Part shown: positions 31,588-42,849 of the stretch, one piece after another | Position numbering within the stretch: position 1 is the first letter of the stretch | Layout: each line of letters starts with the position of its first letter | Assembly (NCBI GenBank): GCA_023548195.1 | Contig: JAJHZJ010000496.1 | Coordinates: 11,253,570-11,317,569, forward strand | Length of the DNA stretch: 64,000 nt | From: Bettongia penicillata ogilbyi | Taxonomy: Eukaryota > Chordata > Mammalia > Diprotodontia > Potoroidae | Direction of reading: 5' to 3' | The notes under the pieces: generated by a model | The model's input: the letters and a program-made list of their open reading frames with translations, nothing else | What the model was told of the DNA's origin: nothing | Databases searched by the model: none | Translations under genes and position numbers: made by a program

Positions 31588-32075
31588 TACACATCAATGT
31601 GCCAGGCAGTAAAAATACAAATAAAACAGTATTTGCCCTTAAGGACCTTACCTTTTAATGGGTGAAACAACATGCAGAATACAAGTATATACACCATAAC
31701 TACACACAAAATAAATACAAAAATAATGGGGAAGGGGCATTCCAAAATTTTGGTCAGAGATTACAAAAGGCTTCTCAAATGAACATTTTGGCCGAGCTTC
31801 AAAGAGAAGGAGGAATTCTAAGAGGCAGAATTGACAGGTGAGTGCCTTGTAAGTATGGAAAGGCATGAGATGGAAGAAGCAAGACAGTCAGTTTGACTGG
31901 ATTGAAGAGCACAAAGAAGGGGATAAAGCTTAATAAGGCTGGAAACATTGGTTGGAGACAGGTTGGGTTTAGCTTTTAAAGCCCAACAAAGGAATTTGTA
32001 TTTGATCCTAAAACGCAGGAAATTTGTTTCATGTTTACTGTGGGAGGAATTCAATAGGTTTTCTGCCAGAGGAAA
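31588..32075 (+). mobile_element. Unassigned ancient repeat, longest copy
   Basis: gtgccaggcagtaaaaatac, ttaaggaccttaccttttaa, gaggaattctaagaggcaga, gtttgactggattgaagagc, gaaacattggttggagacag and aaggaatttgtatttgatcc follow the order seen in other copies of this family. Confidence 0.65.
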
Positions 32076-32409
32076 GAGAGAAAGCATTTTCTGCATTGGG
32101 AAGAAGCAATTTCCTGAATAAGGGAAAATGTTGGTAGCAAGAGGAGGATGTTCATAGAGTCTACCTCCTCTTTGAAGTTTCTAAAAATAGAACGCTGTTT
32201 CACCTGTTTCGTAAAACAATGGATAGAACAATTCCACACTCTTAGAAACAATGCTAAATTTTTCTGACCCATAATGTCCCTGACCCCTTCCTTTACCCTT
32301 GGAATCATTCATACCCTGATCACTCCATCTGACTTTCAAGAGTTCTGTCAACATAATTTAAACCCCAGAGTCTTCTGTCTTCTTAAAAAACAAAACAAAA
32401 CTAGTATTA
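32076..32409. other. Single-copy intron, nothing recognised
   Basis: May include the decayed end of the preceding repeat; nothing else recognised. Confidence 0.35.
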
Positions 32410-32503
32410 TTAGCTTGTAAATTTAGACCTGGAAGGGACCTCAGAGGTCAATGCCTTCAGTTTTACATATAAGGAAACTGAGATCTGGAGAATTTAAATG
32501 ATT
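32410..32503 (-). mobile_element. MIR-type SINE fragment
   Basis: aatttagacctggaagggac, ctcagaggtcaatgccttca and aaggaaactgagatctggag. Confidence 0.75.
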
Positions 32504-32700
32504 TTGTAAGAATAAATTTGGATCTGGAAGGAATCTTAGAGACCATAAAGTTCAACAGCTTCATTTTTTACAGATGAGGAAACTGAGGCACAGTGTGGTT
32601 AAGTGGCTTGGCCAGAGTCACAAAGCTAGTAAGTATCTGAGGTCTGTTTTGAACCCATATTTTCCTGATTTCAAGCCCAGAATTCTATCCCCTGTGGAGG
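32504..32700 (-). mobile_element. MIR-type SINE
   Basis: tttggatctggaaggaatct, ttacagatgaggaaactgag, ttggccagagtcacaaagct and agcccagaattctatcccct. Confidence 0.85.
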
Positions 32701-32985
32701 AGCAGAAGAGAATAAGATTTTATATAGAACCTACTATGTACCAGTCACTGAGCTAGGTGCTTTTTTTTTTTTTTACAAGTATTATTTAATTTGATTCTCA
32801 CCTTAATCCTAAAAGGTAGGTGCTATTACTATCCCCATTTTACAGTTAAGGGAACTGAGGCAAACAGAGGTTAAGTAATATTCCCAGAGTCACACAGCTA
32901 GTAAGTAACTGAGATCAGGTTTGAGTTTGGGTCTTCTTGATTCCAGGCCCAAGATTCTAACCACTCTGCCATTAGCTACCTTTAT
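32701..32985 (-). mobile_element. Type B/MIR-type SINE with a long 3' region
   Basis: ctactatgtaccagtcactg, a T14 run, tcaccttaatcctaaaaggt, cattttacagttaagggaac, cccagagtcacacagctagt and ctaaccactctgccattagc. Three reversed SINEs stand head to tail from 32410. Confidence 0.85.
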
Positions 32986-33399
32986 AATTTATGGCACAAT
33001 ATACATACAAGTGTATACAGATATATGAACGTATGTGTCTATGTTTAAGGTCATTTGGAAAGAAGCAGGGGGCCCTAAGGGACATCTTTACTCAGATGCC
33101 CCTCTGGACCTTCCAGCTCATCGTTTGCAGCTTCCCAGTCATCGTCCATGCTTCTAATGTGGACAACCACAAAGCACCAATGAATTCTTAAACTGTGTTT
33201 CATCCTTCCTTGCTGCTAGGCAGATGCTTGGCATGAGTGAACATTAAATAAGTTAGTCACTGACATAAGGTATCTTTCAAACAACCAATCAATTAAGCAA
33301 CAGAGACTCATTAAGGAGACCTGTATAAATAAAGGTTTGTGTAAGATACACATAGAGTAGATGAATCCTAGAGGAAAAGGCACTAATGGTTGGGGGATG
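32986..33399. other. Single-copy intron, nothing recognised
   Basis: No repeat or exon recognised. A 66-codon open frame at 32991-33191 has no recognisable product. Confidence 0.35.
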
Positions 33400-33570
33400 G
33401 GCTGGGGTTGAGTAGGAAACTTTGTTGAAGAAGGTAGAGTTTGGCTAAGTCTTGAAGAAAGTCAGGGATTCTAAGAGACTGAGGTAAGGAGAGAGAATTC
33501 TAGGCATGGGGCATAGCCTAGTACAAAGAGATGGGAGGTGGAGAATTATGTGTGAGTAAACACTAGGTCA
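33400..33570 (+). mobile_element. Unassigned ancient repeat, internal piece
   Basis: ggctaagtcttgaagaaagt, cagggattctaagagactga, ggtaaggagagagaattcta and ggcatggggcatagcctagt match the internal part of the unnamed family. Confidence 0.6.
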
Positions 33571-34145
33571 ACATAGCTAGTGGGTCATTTTAAAGTTTCA
33601 CCTCCCTTTTTCTTACCTTTCTAGGTAGACTGGCAACTTATCAAGGAGCAAGACCATGCCCTTTGCTTCTTGTAACTAACATCTTTGCCTAGAACAGTGC
33701 TGGGCATCCTGTAGGACCCCCATTTCTGTGAATGCCAAGTTTGTTGGCAGCTACTCTTCTGAGCACCATTATCATTTCCCTTCATTCTCTCTCCATGATG
33801 GAACTTAGAATGGATGTCATTTACTACTGTCACTTTGTGGCTTTCAGCATTGAGAGCTTCATCACCCAAAAATGGCTAATGATGTCTGCAAATGTGCTTT
33901 ACCTGAAAAGTAGTGAATGCTGCTACCTTGGTTAGAGGCTCAGGTTTGGGAAGTGGGCTGAAAAATGAAACAATAGCTTCAGTAACTGATCTCAATTTCC
34001 CTTATGTCAGTCGTGGCTTTGATTATTGATCCCAGTTCCTATTGTAGCTGATGATGGATGAGTACAAGGAGGACCTCTGAGTCATGAACTGGTACTAGGA
34101 AATACCAACCTATGGAAAATGGGCACCACATCTTGTCCATTCCAC
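33571..34145. other. Single-copy intron, nothing recognised
   Basis: May hold an L2 tail scrap near 33660-33715 (agaacagtgctgggcatcct). No exon recognised. Confidence 0.35.
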
Positions 34146-34460
34146 TTGTCACCGCAGTTCCCTTCTCTCTACTTACCCAGCAGTCTCCTTAATAAGACTG
34201 TCATCACTTCTCACCTGGAATATTGCAAGTCTCCTCAATGGTCTTTCTGCTTCTAGTTTCCCCTCTTAATCCCAGCCTCTGTACAGCCATAGTTGTCAAA
34301 ATAGTCTGTTATGTCACTCTCCTGCTCACAAAGCAGCAATAGCTCCCTATGACCTTGAGAATACAATACAGAGTTCCTAAAAGCCCTTTAAAGTCTGAGC
34401 AGAGCCTTCCTTTCCAGGTTATTTCCCATTACTCATTTTCACAGTCTGTACTGTAGACCT
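34146..34460 (+). mobile_element. L2 LINE 3' region
   Basis: atcacttctcacctggaata, ttgcaagtctcctcaatggt, tccctatgaccttgagaata and taaaagccctttaaagtctg. Confidence 0.85.
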
Positions 34461-34489
34461 TGAGAAGCAGAATGGAAAAAGATATTCTA

Positions 34490-34668
34490 TAGCAATTCTA
34501 GATAGCTGGAATTGGAGTCAGAAAAGCCTAGGTTCAAATTCTATTTCTGATACTATACTAGCTCTGTGATTCTCTGCAAATAACTTGACCTCTCCAAACC
34601 TCAATTTCTTCATTTGTAAAATGGGAGGAATGCTAGGTATACCTGCCTCACAGGCTACTATGGAAAGT
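34490..34668 (+). mobile_element. MIR-type/type B SINE
   Basis: tggaattggagtcagaaaag, cctaggttcaaattctattt, ctcaatttcttcatttgtaa and tacctgcctcacaggctact. Confidence 0.85.
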
Positions 34669-34805
34669 TGATTTTCTCAACTCAGTATATGTCTTTACAT
34701 TTATACCCATGGCATTTTGTCTTATTAGGTTTATCCCAATGTGCTAGCTTATTAAGATCTTTGGGAATACATACTCAGTCATCTACTGTGTGTCTCACAC
34801 CTTAA
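34669..34805 (-). mobile_element. L3/CR1 LINE 3' fragment
   Basis: tatgtctttacatttatacc, ttgtcttattaggtttatcc, caatgtgctagcttattaag and atctttgggaatacatactc. Confidence 0.75.
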
Positions 34806-35379
34806 GGAGGCCCAAATATATCATTCTAGTGTAAATATATATTCCATCCATGGTGGATCCTGTAGAGTCCACTTCTGAGGCTGGAAAGGCAAATTCTGAG
34901 TTACATTATTCCATTCTTCTCTGATTTGGCTTCCTTTCTCTCTTCCTTGAAAGCTCAGGACTTCTCTTCCAATGTTGAGACCCACTCTGTATCACAGCTC
35001 AAAGAGACATGTGGACAAAGAGCCAAAGAGGTGACCTGATCAGCTGCTGTTATCATGGTGCCTGAGGGCAGTGGCTCAAATTCTGTGTCACTTAGAATAC
35101 TGGGAGAACATCATTGCTACTTCATCTGGATACAGACACTGTTTCAACGAGGCTTTCTGACATCCATTCCTATTTATATTCATGCCCATCCCTCACCACA
35201 TCAACACCTACACCTTCTGGCAGGAAACATGGGCACAGCTGGATTTGATTCACAGGGATGCATTCAGTTGTTGCCTCATTAAAAAGAGATTTCCTTCCAG
35301 AAGTATGTTTTCTTTACATTGTCACTCTACACCAATCAACAGAAAGAAGATGCCCCAGAAGAGAGAATGGAATAGGGCT
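34806..35379. other. Single-copy intron, nothing recognised
   Basis: No repeat or exon recognised; overlapping plus-strand open frames at 35055-35463 show no known product. Confidence 0.35.
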
Positions 35380-35565
35380 TGTGGTGGAAGGATCATCCCT
35401 GGACTGAGAGACCTTAAGGGACTACTGCCAACTGTCACTAACTGCCTGTATCACCTTGGATAAATCACTGGGCCTCAGTTTTCTCACCTGTGAAATGGGA
35501 GGGTTGTATTCTATGAGCCCTAGGGTCACTTGCAGCCCTAATGTTGAATGATCCTAGTTTCTATT
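35380..35565 (+). mobile_element. MIR-type SINE
   Basis: taactgcctgtatcaccttg, ggcctcagttttctcacctg, gaaatgggagggttgtattc and ctaatgttgaatgatcc. Confidence 0.75.
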
Positions 35566-35669
35566 TCTGAAGTTAGTCATGGGTGACTCTTGCCATTTTT
35601 ATTTTAAAAGATACAATCACTAGCAGATTTTAAACCCCATTTCCCTTTCCCTTCCATTTATTTAAGGGG

Positions 35670-35895
35670 TCCTTTGTCTCTGTTTCTATCTCTGTTCTGG
35701 TTCATCTCTCTTTCTCTCTGTTTCTGTTGCTATCCGTCTGTACTTGTCTCTCTTTCTTGGTCTGTCTCTGCCTCTGTCTCTGTTTCCTTTCTATCTATCT
35801 TTTGTCTGTCTCCAACTCTCTGTCTCCATCTTTTCTCCCTCTGTCTCTGTCTCCCTTCCTCTTCACCTCTTTTCTCCCTTCTTTCCCTTCAGTCT
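35670..35895. repeat. Degenerate pyrimidine (CTGT/TCTC)-rich tract
   Basis: About 225 bases of imperfect tctctgtctctg-type repeats, read as purine-rich on the PEX5L sense strand. Serine/leucine-rich open frames here are artefacts. Confidence 0.85.
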
Positions 35896-36617
35896 TTCTG
35901 CAGATTGGAAAAATAGAAAACAAGGAGGAGTCTTTGCTAACATGCTTAGCTTTGGCAGCTCTGTGCCTTATCTCCTTTCACATACTGCTTGATAAATAAG
36001 GCATGTCAAGAAGCATTCAGCTGCCAGCAAGCTCCTCATAACAACGCTGGACCAATTACTAAGCCTCTAGGCTTTGTGCAGGCTAAGATGATCAACCCCA
36101 TTCCTAGGGATGAAGCAGCATGTAGTTCATTGGGAAATGATGTCAGTGTACCACGCTGTGTGTAGTGAGGAGACTTCGCTAACGTCTTCCTCTGGTGTCC
36201 CATCATGATGGGAGGATTTTGCTAGGTTTTTGAAGACTGTGTGGCAATGCATAGGATCTGGCTAGTTGTCCCCAGCAGGAATGGCCTTAACTGTGGGACA
36301 GTGATTGACTTGCCATCTGTCTGGGGTCTGAGGACCAGCCTGGCTAAGAAGAACAAAGGCTCATTTCCAGGCTGACTGAAAGGGGATGAGTTTTGAGCTA
36401 TAGCAACTTATAACGATCATTTACTAAGGCACAGAGATTGCAATCTGTCACAGTGGAGGGAATACTACCACTGCTTAAGTGAGAAGTTCTAAAAGTATTG
36501 AAGTTGATATTCATAATATACCTTGCAAACCTTAAAGCACTATGTGCTAACCATTATTAGTAGTGTTATTAAGAAGTATCTTAAGTTTCTGAGTTTGTCA
36601 GTATTGCAACTAAAAGG
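35896..36617. other. Single-copy intron, nothing recognised
   Basis: GC slightly higher than the surroundings at 36000-36380; no exon recognised on either strand. Confidence 0.4.
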
Positions 36618-36880
36618 TCACAGGTAGCTAGGTGGTGGAGTGGATAGAGTGCTGGACCTGGTGTTCAAATAGAGCTTTAGACACTGCCTAGTTGTGTGAT
36701 CATGGAAAAGCCATTTAGCCTCTGCCTGCCTCAGTTTCCTTATCTGTAAAATAGGAATCATCATAGACTCTCTGTCACAGGCTTATCATAAGGATAAAAT
36801 GAGATGTTTGTAAAGTGCTTGGCAAATCTTAAAGTACTATATGTATACTAGTTATTAATATTTATTATTAATAATAATAA
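36618..36880 (+). mobile_element. Type B SINE
   Basis: caggtagctaggtggtggag, gatagagtgctggacctggt, cctcagtttccttatctgta, ttgtaaagtgcttggcaaat and cttaaagtactatatgtata. Confidence 0.9.
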
Positions 36881-36969
36881 CTTTGGCAAGTAGAGTTGAA
36901 TCCACATTCCTGCTCTGAATAAAAGGGAAACCTACATTAAAGGTCTACAAAAGTGACTGGAATGATCTC

Positions 36970-37078
36970 TTGTATACAAGGGACAAAGTGGCTGTGCAAC
37001 ATTGTGCATCACTCAGTCGGTTGATTGATCGACTGTTGTATATGTGGGGCAGAGGTGACTATGCAAAACTGTGCAGCA
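36970..37078. repeat. Diverged short direct repeat, 66-bp offset
   Basis: ttgtatacaagggacaaagt...tgcaacattgtgcatca at 36970 matches ttgtatatgtggggcagagg...tgcaaaactgtgcagca at 37036 over about 43 bases. Confidence 0.55.
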
Positions 37079-37224
37079 AGTGGTTCATCTGTAGGCCAAG
37101 GCAGTGATCCTCTATGCCTTTATTCCTGGGAAAACTTCCTTTTAAGTTGCTGATGTTTATCAAAATTTTCTTCATTTTTACATTTTTATCCTCAGGGAAT
37201 AGCTTGATAAATAAATTTCTGTCC

Positions 37225-37392
37225 TCCTTCCCTTCTTCCCTCTATCTCTCCTTTCTTTCTTCTTTCCTTCCCTCTTCTTTCTTTTCTTCCTTCCTTCCTT
37301 CCTTCCTTCCTTCCTTCCTTCCTTCCTTCCTTCCTTCCTTCCTTCCTTCCTTCCTTCCTTCCTTCCTCCTTCCTTCCTTCTTTCCTTCCTCC
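37225..37392. repeat. (CCTT)n microsatellite
   Basis: About 80 bases of uninterrupted CCTT (37287-37366) inside a wider pyrimidine tract. The PEX5L sense strand reads (GGAA)n. Confidence 0.95.
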
Positions 37393-37474
37393 CCATTTGG
37401 GAAATACCAATGGATTTTCAGTGCCCACTGGAAAAAAACAAAACTCAGAATGGTATTAAGTCTTGACATTAATG

Positions 37475-37665
37475 TAGATGTTAGAGTTGGAAAGGAATTT
37501 AGAGACTCCCTAGACTAACCCCTCAATTTTACATGTGAAGAAACTGAGGCTCCCTAAAGTGACATTCCAAAGCATACAGCCTTAAGTAGCAGAACCAGGG
37601 TTTGAACACAGTTTCTCTGTCTTCAGATTCATTGTCCTTTTCACTACAACTGATGTTTTCTTGTT
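37475..37665 (-). mobile_element. MIR-type SINE
   Basis: gatgttagagttggaaagga, cctcaattttacatgtgaag, aaactgaggctccctaaagt and accagggtttgaacacagtt. Confidence 0.85.
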
Positions 37666-37689
37666 TCCAGGGCTTTACTCACTATCCCT

Positions 37690-37970
37690 CAGTATATAAA
37701 AAAGAGAACAAGCATTTATTAAGTGCCTGCTATATCTCAGACACTGCTAAGCCCTTTAGAAATATTATCTCATTGGATTGTCACAACAACCCTGGGAGGT
37801 AAGTGCTGTTATGATCTCCATTTTAAAACTGAGGAAACTGAGGCAGACAGAAGTTAAGTGACTTTCCTAGGATCACACAGCTAGTAAGTATCTGGTTTTA
37901 GATTTGAACTCAAGTCTTCCAGATTTTAGGTTTGGTGATCTATCCCCTGTGCTGCCTACCTACAGGTTGA
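37690..37970 (-). mobile_element. Type B/MIR-type SINE, nearly full length
   Basis: aagcatttattaagtgcctg, tctcattggattgtcacaac, ttaaaactgaggaaactgag, gatcacacagctagtaagta and tctatcccctgtgctgccta. Confidence 0.9.
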
Positions 37971-38120
37971 TAGAGCAGAAAGAATACATTGGACTAAGAA
38001 GCAGCAAACTCAGGGACTGGTCTAAATTCTGCCACTAACTGTCAACTCATTTGGACTCAGTTTCCTCAACTGTAAAATTTCAGGGGTTGAGCTAGATGCC
38101 TTCTGAGGACCTTTGCAGTT
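37971..38120 (+). mobile_element. MIR-type SINE
   Basis: tagagcagaaagaatacatt, tctaaattctgccactaact, ctcagtttcctcaactgtaa and ttctgaggacctttgcag. It abuts the previous SINE head to head. Confidence 0.75.
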
Positions 38121-38302
38121 TTCCCATGATATTATTATGGTCATGTAATTTCTTATGGACAAGGAGCATGTTTAGCTTTGCAATAAATATTATCCAAATG
38201 GATATGCCAATAGACATTGAATGAAAGAAAGAAACAAAGGCTATGTGAGGAGAGGCTGAGGACTTCTGGGGTCCACAAGGGGTTTTAGTATTGAGAGATT
38301 CC

Positions 38303-38542
38303 TTCAAAGCTCAGCTCAAGTGCTGCCACCTACAGGACACTTGTCCTAATTTCTCCAACTGCTAGACACCTTCCAAATTACTTGATTTCATTTCTATTTT
38401 GTACTTATATTGATAAATGCTCAGTAGAACTGAAAAACTCCATGAGGGCAGGCAGTGTCTTATATTCTATTTTTGGATATCCAGTGCCTAGCACAGAGCC
38501 TGGCATGAATTTAGGTACTTAATAAATTTTTGATGATTTATA
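38303..38542 (+). mobile_element. L2 LINE 3' end
   Basis: ttcaaagctcagctcaagtg, gtgcctagcacagagcctgg, then tacttaataaatttttgatg. Confidence 0.85.
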
Positions 38543-40604
38543 GAAAACAAGCCTTGAGTGGAGGGTGTACAGACTGAAAAGTGTGTAATGTTAGAAATGG
38601 GATAGGATTAATTGGACCTCAAACTCCTACAGGCACACAGAGGAGTTTTCAGCATGAAATGTACTGCAAAAGGCAAGAGACAGCAACATGTTCTAATTAT
38701 CTTTCTTGCCTTTTCCCAAGCATAATATCTGCATGGCATGCTTCCAGTACACTAATTATTTTGGCTGGTTGGATCACCTGAGCCCGCCTTCACACTGGGT
38801 GGTGGTGGGGGGTCCTGGATTCTCAGAGAAAGACTATTGCCAAGTTCCTAGGAGTAACACTGTTTTGGGGGAGTACATTCCCGCTACTTATCACTAGAAC
38901 TCATGTATCCCCACTAGTATACTTCCATTTACACAAACACATCCAGTTTCAATGATGAAACATTAGATCTTAAACATAAACATTTAGTTACCAATAAGGT
39001 GAAAGTGATGATAATAATACCACAGACATTTGATGTAAAATAAATTTAGGAATAACCAATACATTACAATTGATATATAAACCTGGGTCACACTCTCCCA
39101 CCAGTGCTCTATTAGTGAGAAGAGTGGGAACACAGTTACAAAACACTGGCAAGGAGGCATCTGAATTGGGAAAACCTATGTACTCATCGTAACTCACAAT
39201 CCACCTTTGTTGTCCTCTTTCTGTTTTAGAAATGGTACATGAAATTTATTTAACAAATGGAGCTTTTGTGTTAAACAGACTCTTTGACTATTGAGTTAAT
39301 TCACATAGTGTCTGATTGGCATCTCACTTGGTATGATGCCTTAGCTAACATATTGGATCTTCAGGGTGGCTTCTCTGATTCTTTGCTTCCAAGCTGTTTT
39401 CTACTCAGCTGGAACTACTCTTAGATAGCAACTATAGTGTCTATCACTACCCATTTCTGCCTTAACTAATGCCTCCAGCTCAAGTCTTATTATGGTCTTT
39501 TAGGAAAATGCAATGACCTTTTATCGTGAAGTTTGCCAAAGTTTCTCTAACTCAAATATTTTTGTCTTATCTTCTCAGCAGAAAATCACAGCAGGACACA
39601 GTACTTCTCTCTAGTTTTCTTATTCTCAGCAGTAAGTCTTAGTAGAAAGCACATTATGTTCCCTATTCCTTCTTCCTACCATCAGTAGGTGACAAAGTAG
39701 CAGTACTCCAGGCTCAGCAGCCAACTGATCTTCCAGGCAACAAGGGACAATAAAAAGAGAAAGTTATGCTTTCTCTTTAGCAGAATTCTGAAATCTGTTC
39801 TTGCACTTCTCATTTTTCTGGGATTGAACTCTGGGTCCTTTTTGCAAATGACCTCATCTTAGCTTATGGTTAGTAGCCAAATCTCTATGACCAAATAAAT
39901 TACGTTTGTCCCGCAATTATAGAACAGTTCGGATGTCCACATTTCTCCAATTATTAACATAAATTTTCACCAATCTTTCATGTATAAATCTATAAAGTAT
40001 TCTTTATTCCCTTCAGCACTCTACAACTTGTCACATTGAAATTAACCAATGATTTCTCAGAACTCTGAGTCACTTTTAACTTCAGAAACTGCTACATTTA
40101 GAAATCTGAGAAGACCTATGCCCCAGACAAGTGAACTGTTGGTGTAGACTCAACTCAGCAACTTCTTTTCTCATGAGCAAACCTATGCCATAGGCAAGTA
40201 AGTGAACTGTTAATTATTATTCTCTTACAAAAATAGGAAGCTTAATTTTAAAGGCCATTCAGATAAACAGAATATACTGATAGACTGTTAACTGCATCTT
40301 TTCAAAAAGAACTTGGCTTTAAGACCCCTGTAAGGAAAATTTTCAGCTAGGGGAATAAGTGGAATAGAGAAAAGGATGATGGGCAGTGACATGTGCATGG
40401 TTACAAGGGCAAATGCAAGAAATATGTGAAATCCTTGCAATAAGGGAAAAAGTTGAATTGGGCTAGTCTTTCCCTATTCATAGTTGATGCAAAAAAGCTT
40501 TGTCAAATGCTTATAACACAAAGTATCCAAGCTATTCTGTGATCTGGGGCTGTGACTCTGGGGATGGGACCGGCCTCAATCAATTACGAACTGAACTTAA
40601 ACAA
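38543..40604. other. Single-copy intron block, 2 kb
   Basis: No interspersed repeat recognised. A diverged short direct repeat lies at 40114-40140 and 40181-40212 (acctatgcc..caagt..gtgaactgtt). Open frames have no recognisable product. Confidence 0.4.
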
Positions 40605-40770
40605 ATTGTAGAGTTTACAAAGGGTTTTATATGCACATGTCATCTCATTGGAGTCTTTCAACAGTCCCAGGAGGTAGATACTACAGGTCTGATTATCTCC
40701 ATTTTACAGATAAGGAAACAGTCTTGGAGAGGTATTTAGCATCACTTAGCATGTGAATGTCAGAGGTAAC
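40605..40770 (-). mobile_element. Type B/MIR-type SINE
   Basis: tgtcatctcattggagtctt, aacagtcccaggaggtagat, attttacagataaggaaaca and atcacttagcatgtgaatgt. Confidence 0.75.
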
Positions 40771-41085
40771 ATATAAAAGAATGTTTTCCATTCCCCAAGT
40801 CCTACATTCTATCCCTTATGCCTGGTTCTTTCTCTGGTTAAACAGGGGCCCTTTTGCTACTACTTCCAAATTTCACCTCCTATCTCCATGTGTTGTACGT
40901 ACTGTCTTCCATGCCTGGAATCCAATTCTTGATCTCCTTTGCCTCTTGGAATGCCTAGTTCGCTTCCGAGATCAGTTCTAAAGCAGCTTGTGTTACAGGG
41001 CTTTTTCCTGATCTCCCAGTTTTCATAGTCTCATCTCCCACATTACTTTTTAATTTGCTTTGCAAATATTTGTATTTATTTCTGT

Positions 41086-41108
41086 ACACACACACACACA
41101 CACACACA
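41086..41108. repeat. (CA)n microsatellite
   Basis: About 23 bases of pure CA repeat within the L2 copy. Confidence 0.9.
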
Positions 41109-41180
41109 ATTTCTTTCTTAGTCAAATGTAAACTCATTGAGGGAAGGGGCTATTTTGTTTCTATCAGTGGAACTGTCTTC

Positions 41181-41332
41181 AGTGTCTAGATCTGCAATTT
41201 ACAGTCTTAAAGTGTACAGCCTGGGACAACTGTAAGTTAAGGTCCTGGGCAGCCTGTATATATCAGATGTAGGACTCGAACCTAGGTCCTACTAACCTGG
41301 AAACCTCTCCACCCATTAAGTCCTGCTGCTCC
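41181..41332 (-). mobile_element. SINE (type C-like) nested in L2
   Basis: ctagatctgcaatttacagt, cttaaagtgtacagcctggg, gatgtaggactcgaacctag and gtcctactaacctgg. The L2 text continues on both sides. Confidence 0.65.
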
Positions 41333-41398
41333 TACCATGTGCATGACACAGAAAAGAAGCATTTCAATAAATGCTTATTGAATGAATGAAAGAAAGAA

Positions 41399-42471
41399 GA
41401 ACAATGGGTCAGGGGGTGAGCTAATTAGAATAGTTGAGATATTTGCAAAATGCAGAAAAGTCAATCCATAAATCACAAAGTACATAGAAGAAGAAAAAAA
41501 GAATTCCAGAAAGGGGCACTGAGCATCTTACTAAATTTCATACATACTTTTAAGACAAAATACATGGAACAGAAATGTACAGTTTCATATTCAACTTTTT
41601 TATTCTTTGAAAATTGAAATATTTGTGTTTGTTGGTGATTGAGCTCATAATAAAAAAAAGATTAATATATGCACACATATGCATATGTACAATACAGATG
41701 TATGTATATATGTATATATATATATATACACACATGTGTATGTACACATATACTTTTAAAAATCACATGAGTCCATGGGTCCTTTTGGAATTTTGGAATA
41801 TCTATCTGTTTTGTGGCTTAAATGTTAAATCTCTTGAACAGAATTAGTGCCAATACAAATCCTCTCTATCTTATCACCTTCTACCTCCTCTTCCTCAGTG
41901 ACCTGGTTACTAGTTCCTTCATTTTTAGACCAATGACCTCACATGATGTTTTAAAAAACCTCAGTAATTTCCTTTAGCTTCACTTAGAAGAAATACCAGA
42001 AGGGCAGTGGATTCAGTTAAACCATTGAAAGATTTAAAAAAACTAGAAAAAAATCAGAGTAGAAAGCCCAGAGCCCCTCAAAGTGCAGTACTGATCATTA
42101 ATAGTAAGCTTGTAGTAAGCAAATAGTAAGCAAAAAGGGAGAGAAGATTCCAGAATAAAATATCCTCATTTAATTACAGCTACTCATGCACATCTTCCTT
42201 AGTCCAACCAGCCAATAATTTGCCAGCCCTCTTCTTGTTCCCTAATATGAATAACTGAGATTACCACCAGTTTACTGCTCTGCTAACTTGGATTCAGAAA
42301 AAAAAAAATTTCATGGCAATAAGGCTTATCCAGCCAAGACTTGATAATCTGCTGATGGAGAGGAGCAACTGTGAGGATAATTCAAACCAAAGATGTTAGA
42401 GCATTTATGTTCAGCTTTACAGAAGATCAGAGTTTTAAAATCAGATTTATCCTTCTAATTATATTTTACTC
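41399..42471. other. Single-copy AT-rich intron with a TA/CA tract
   Basis: A TA/CA-rich stretch at 41663-41752 (tatgtatatatgtatatata) is the only structure recognised. Confidence 0.4.
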
Positions 42472-42798
42472 ATTCTAGTGGTAAAAATCAGTTTCCTTGA
42501 GTATGTATCATTAGTTGACCAGAGGGACAGAATGATGGCTGAAAAAGGAAGCCATGCTGGGATGAAAAGTGTGCTATTGGATATTTTATGATGTAGAAAA
42601 TCTGTAATGGATAATGGGAGTAGGTTGGGCTTGTTACATTCTAATGGTACAATCAGTTTTCTTTTCCTTAAGCATGCATCATCAGTTGACCACAGAGGGA
42701 AAAGAGGAATCCATGCTGGGATGAAAAGTGTGCTATTGGATAATTCATGATGTGGAAAATCTGTATGTGGATAACTGGGAGTTTGTTAGACTTGTTAC
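42472..42798. repeat. Tandem duplication, two diverged copies of about 165 bp
   Basis: Copy 1 (42472-42637) and copy 2 (42638-42798) both run from attcta.tggta to cttgttac. They share an exact 32-base block at 42552-42583 and 42711-42742 (starts ccatgctgggatgaaaagtg) and many shorter matches. The copies are directly adjacent. Confidence 0.9.
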
Positions 42799-42849
42799 AT
42801 TATCGACTATGGAACTGTTAAGGATAGAATTACTTTCCATTTCAGATTC

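Larger units (their letters stand above)
40775..41398 (+). mobile_element. L2 LINE 3' end split by a SINE
   Basis: cttccatgcctggaatccaa, tgatctcccagttttcatag, aactcattgagggaaggggc and, after the insert at about 41181-41332, gcatttcaataaatgcttat and tgaatgaatga. Confidence 0.8.

Noticed and set aside
31225..31745. Minus-strand open frames rich in valine.
   Set aside because: Translation of the triplet repeat; no gene.
37114..37518. 134-codon open frame with SFLPSFLPS repeats and GRKE-rich frames on the other strand.
   Set aside because: Translation of the CCTT microsatellite.
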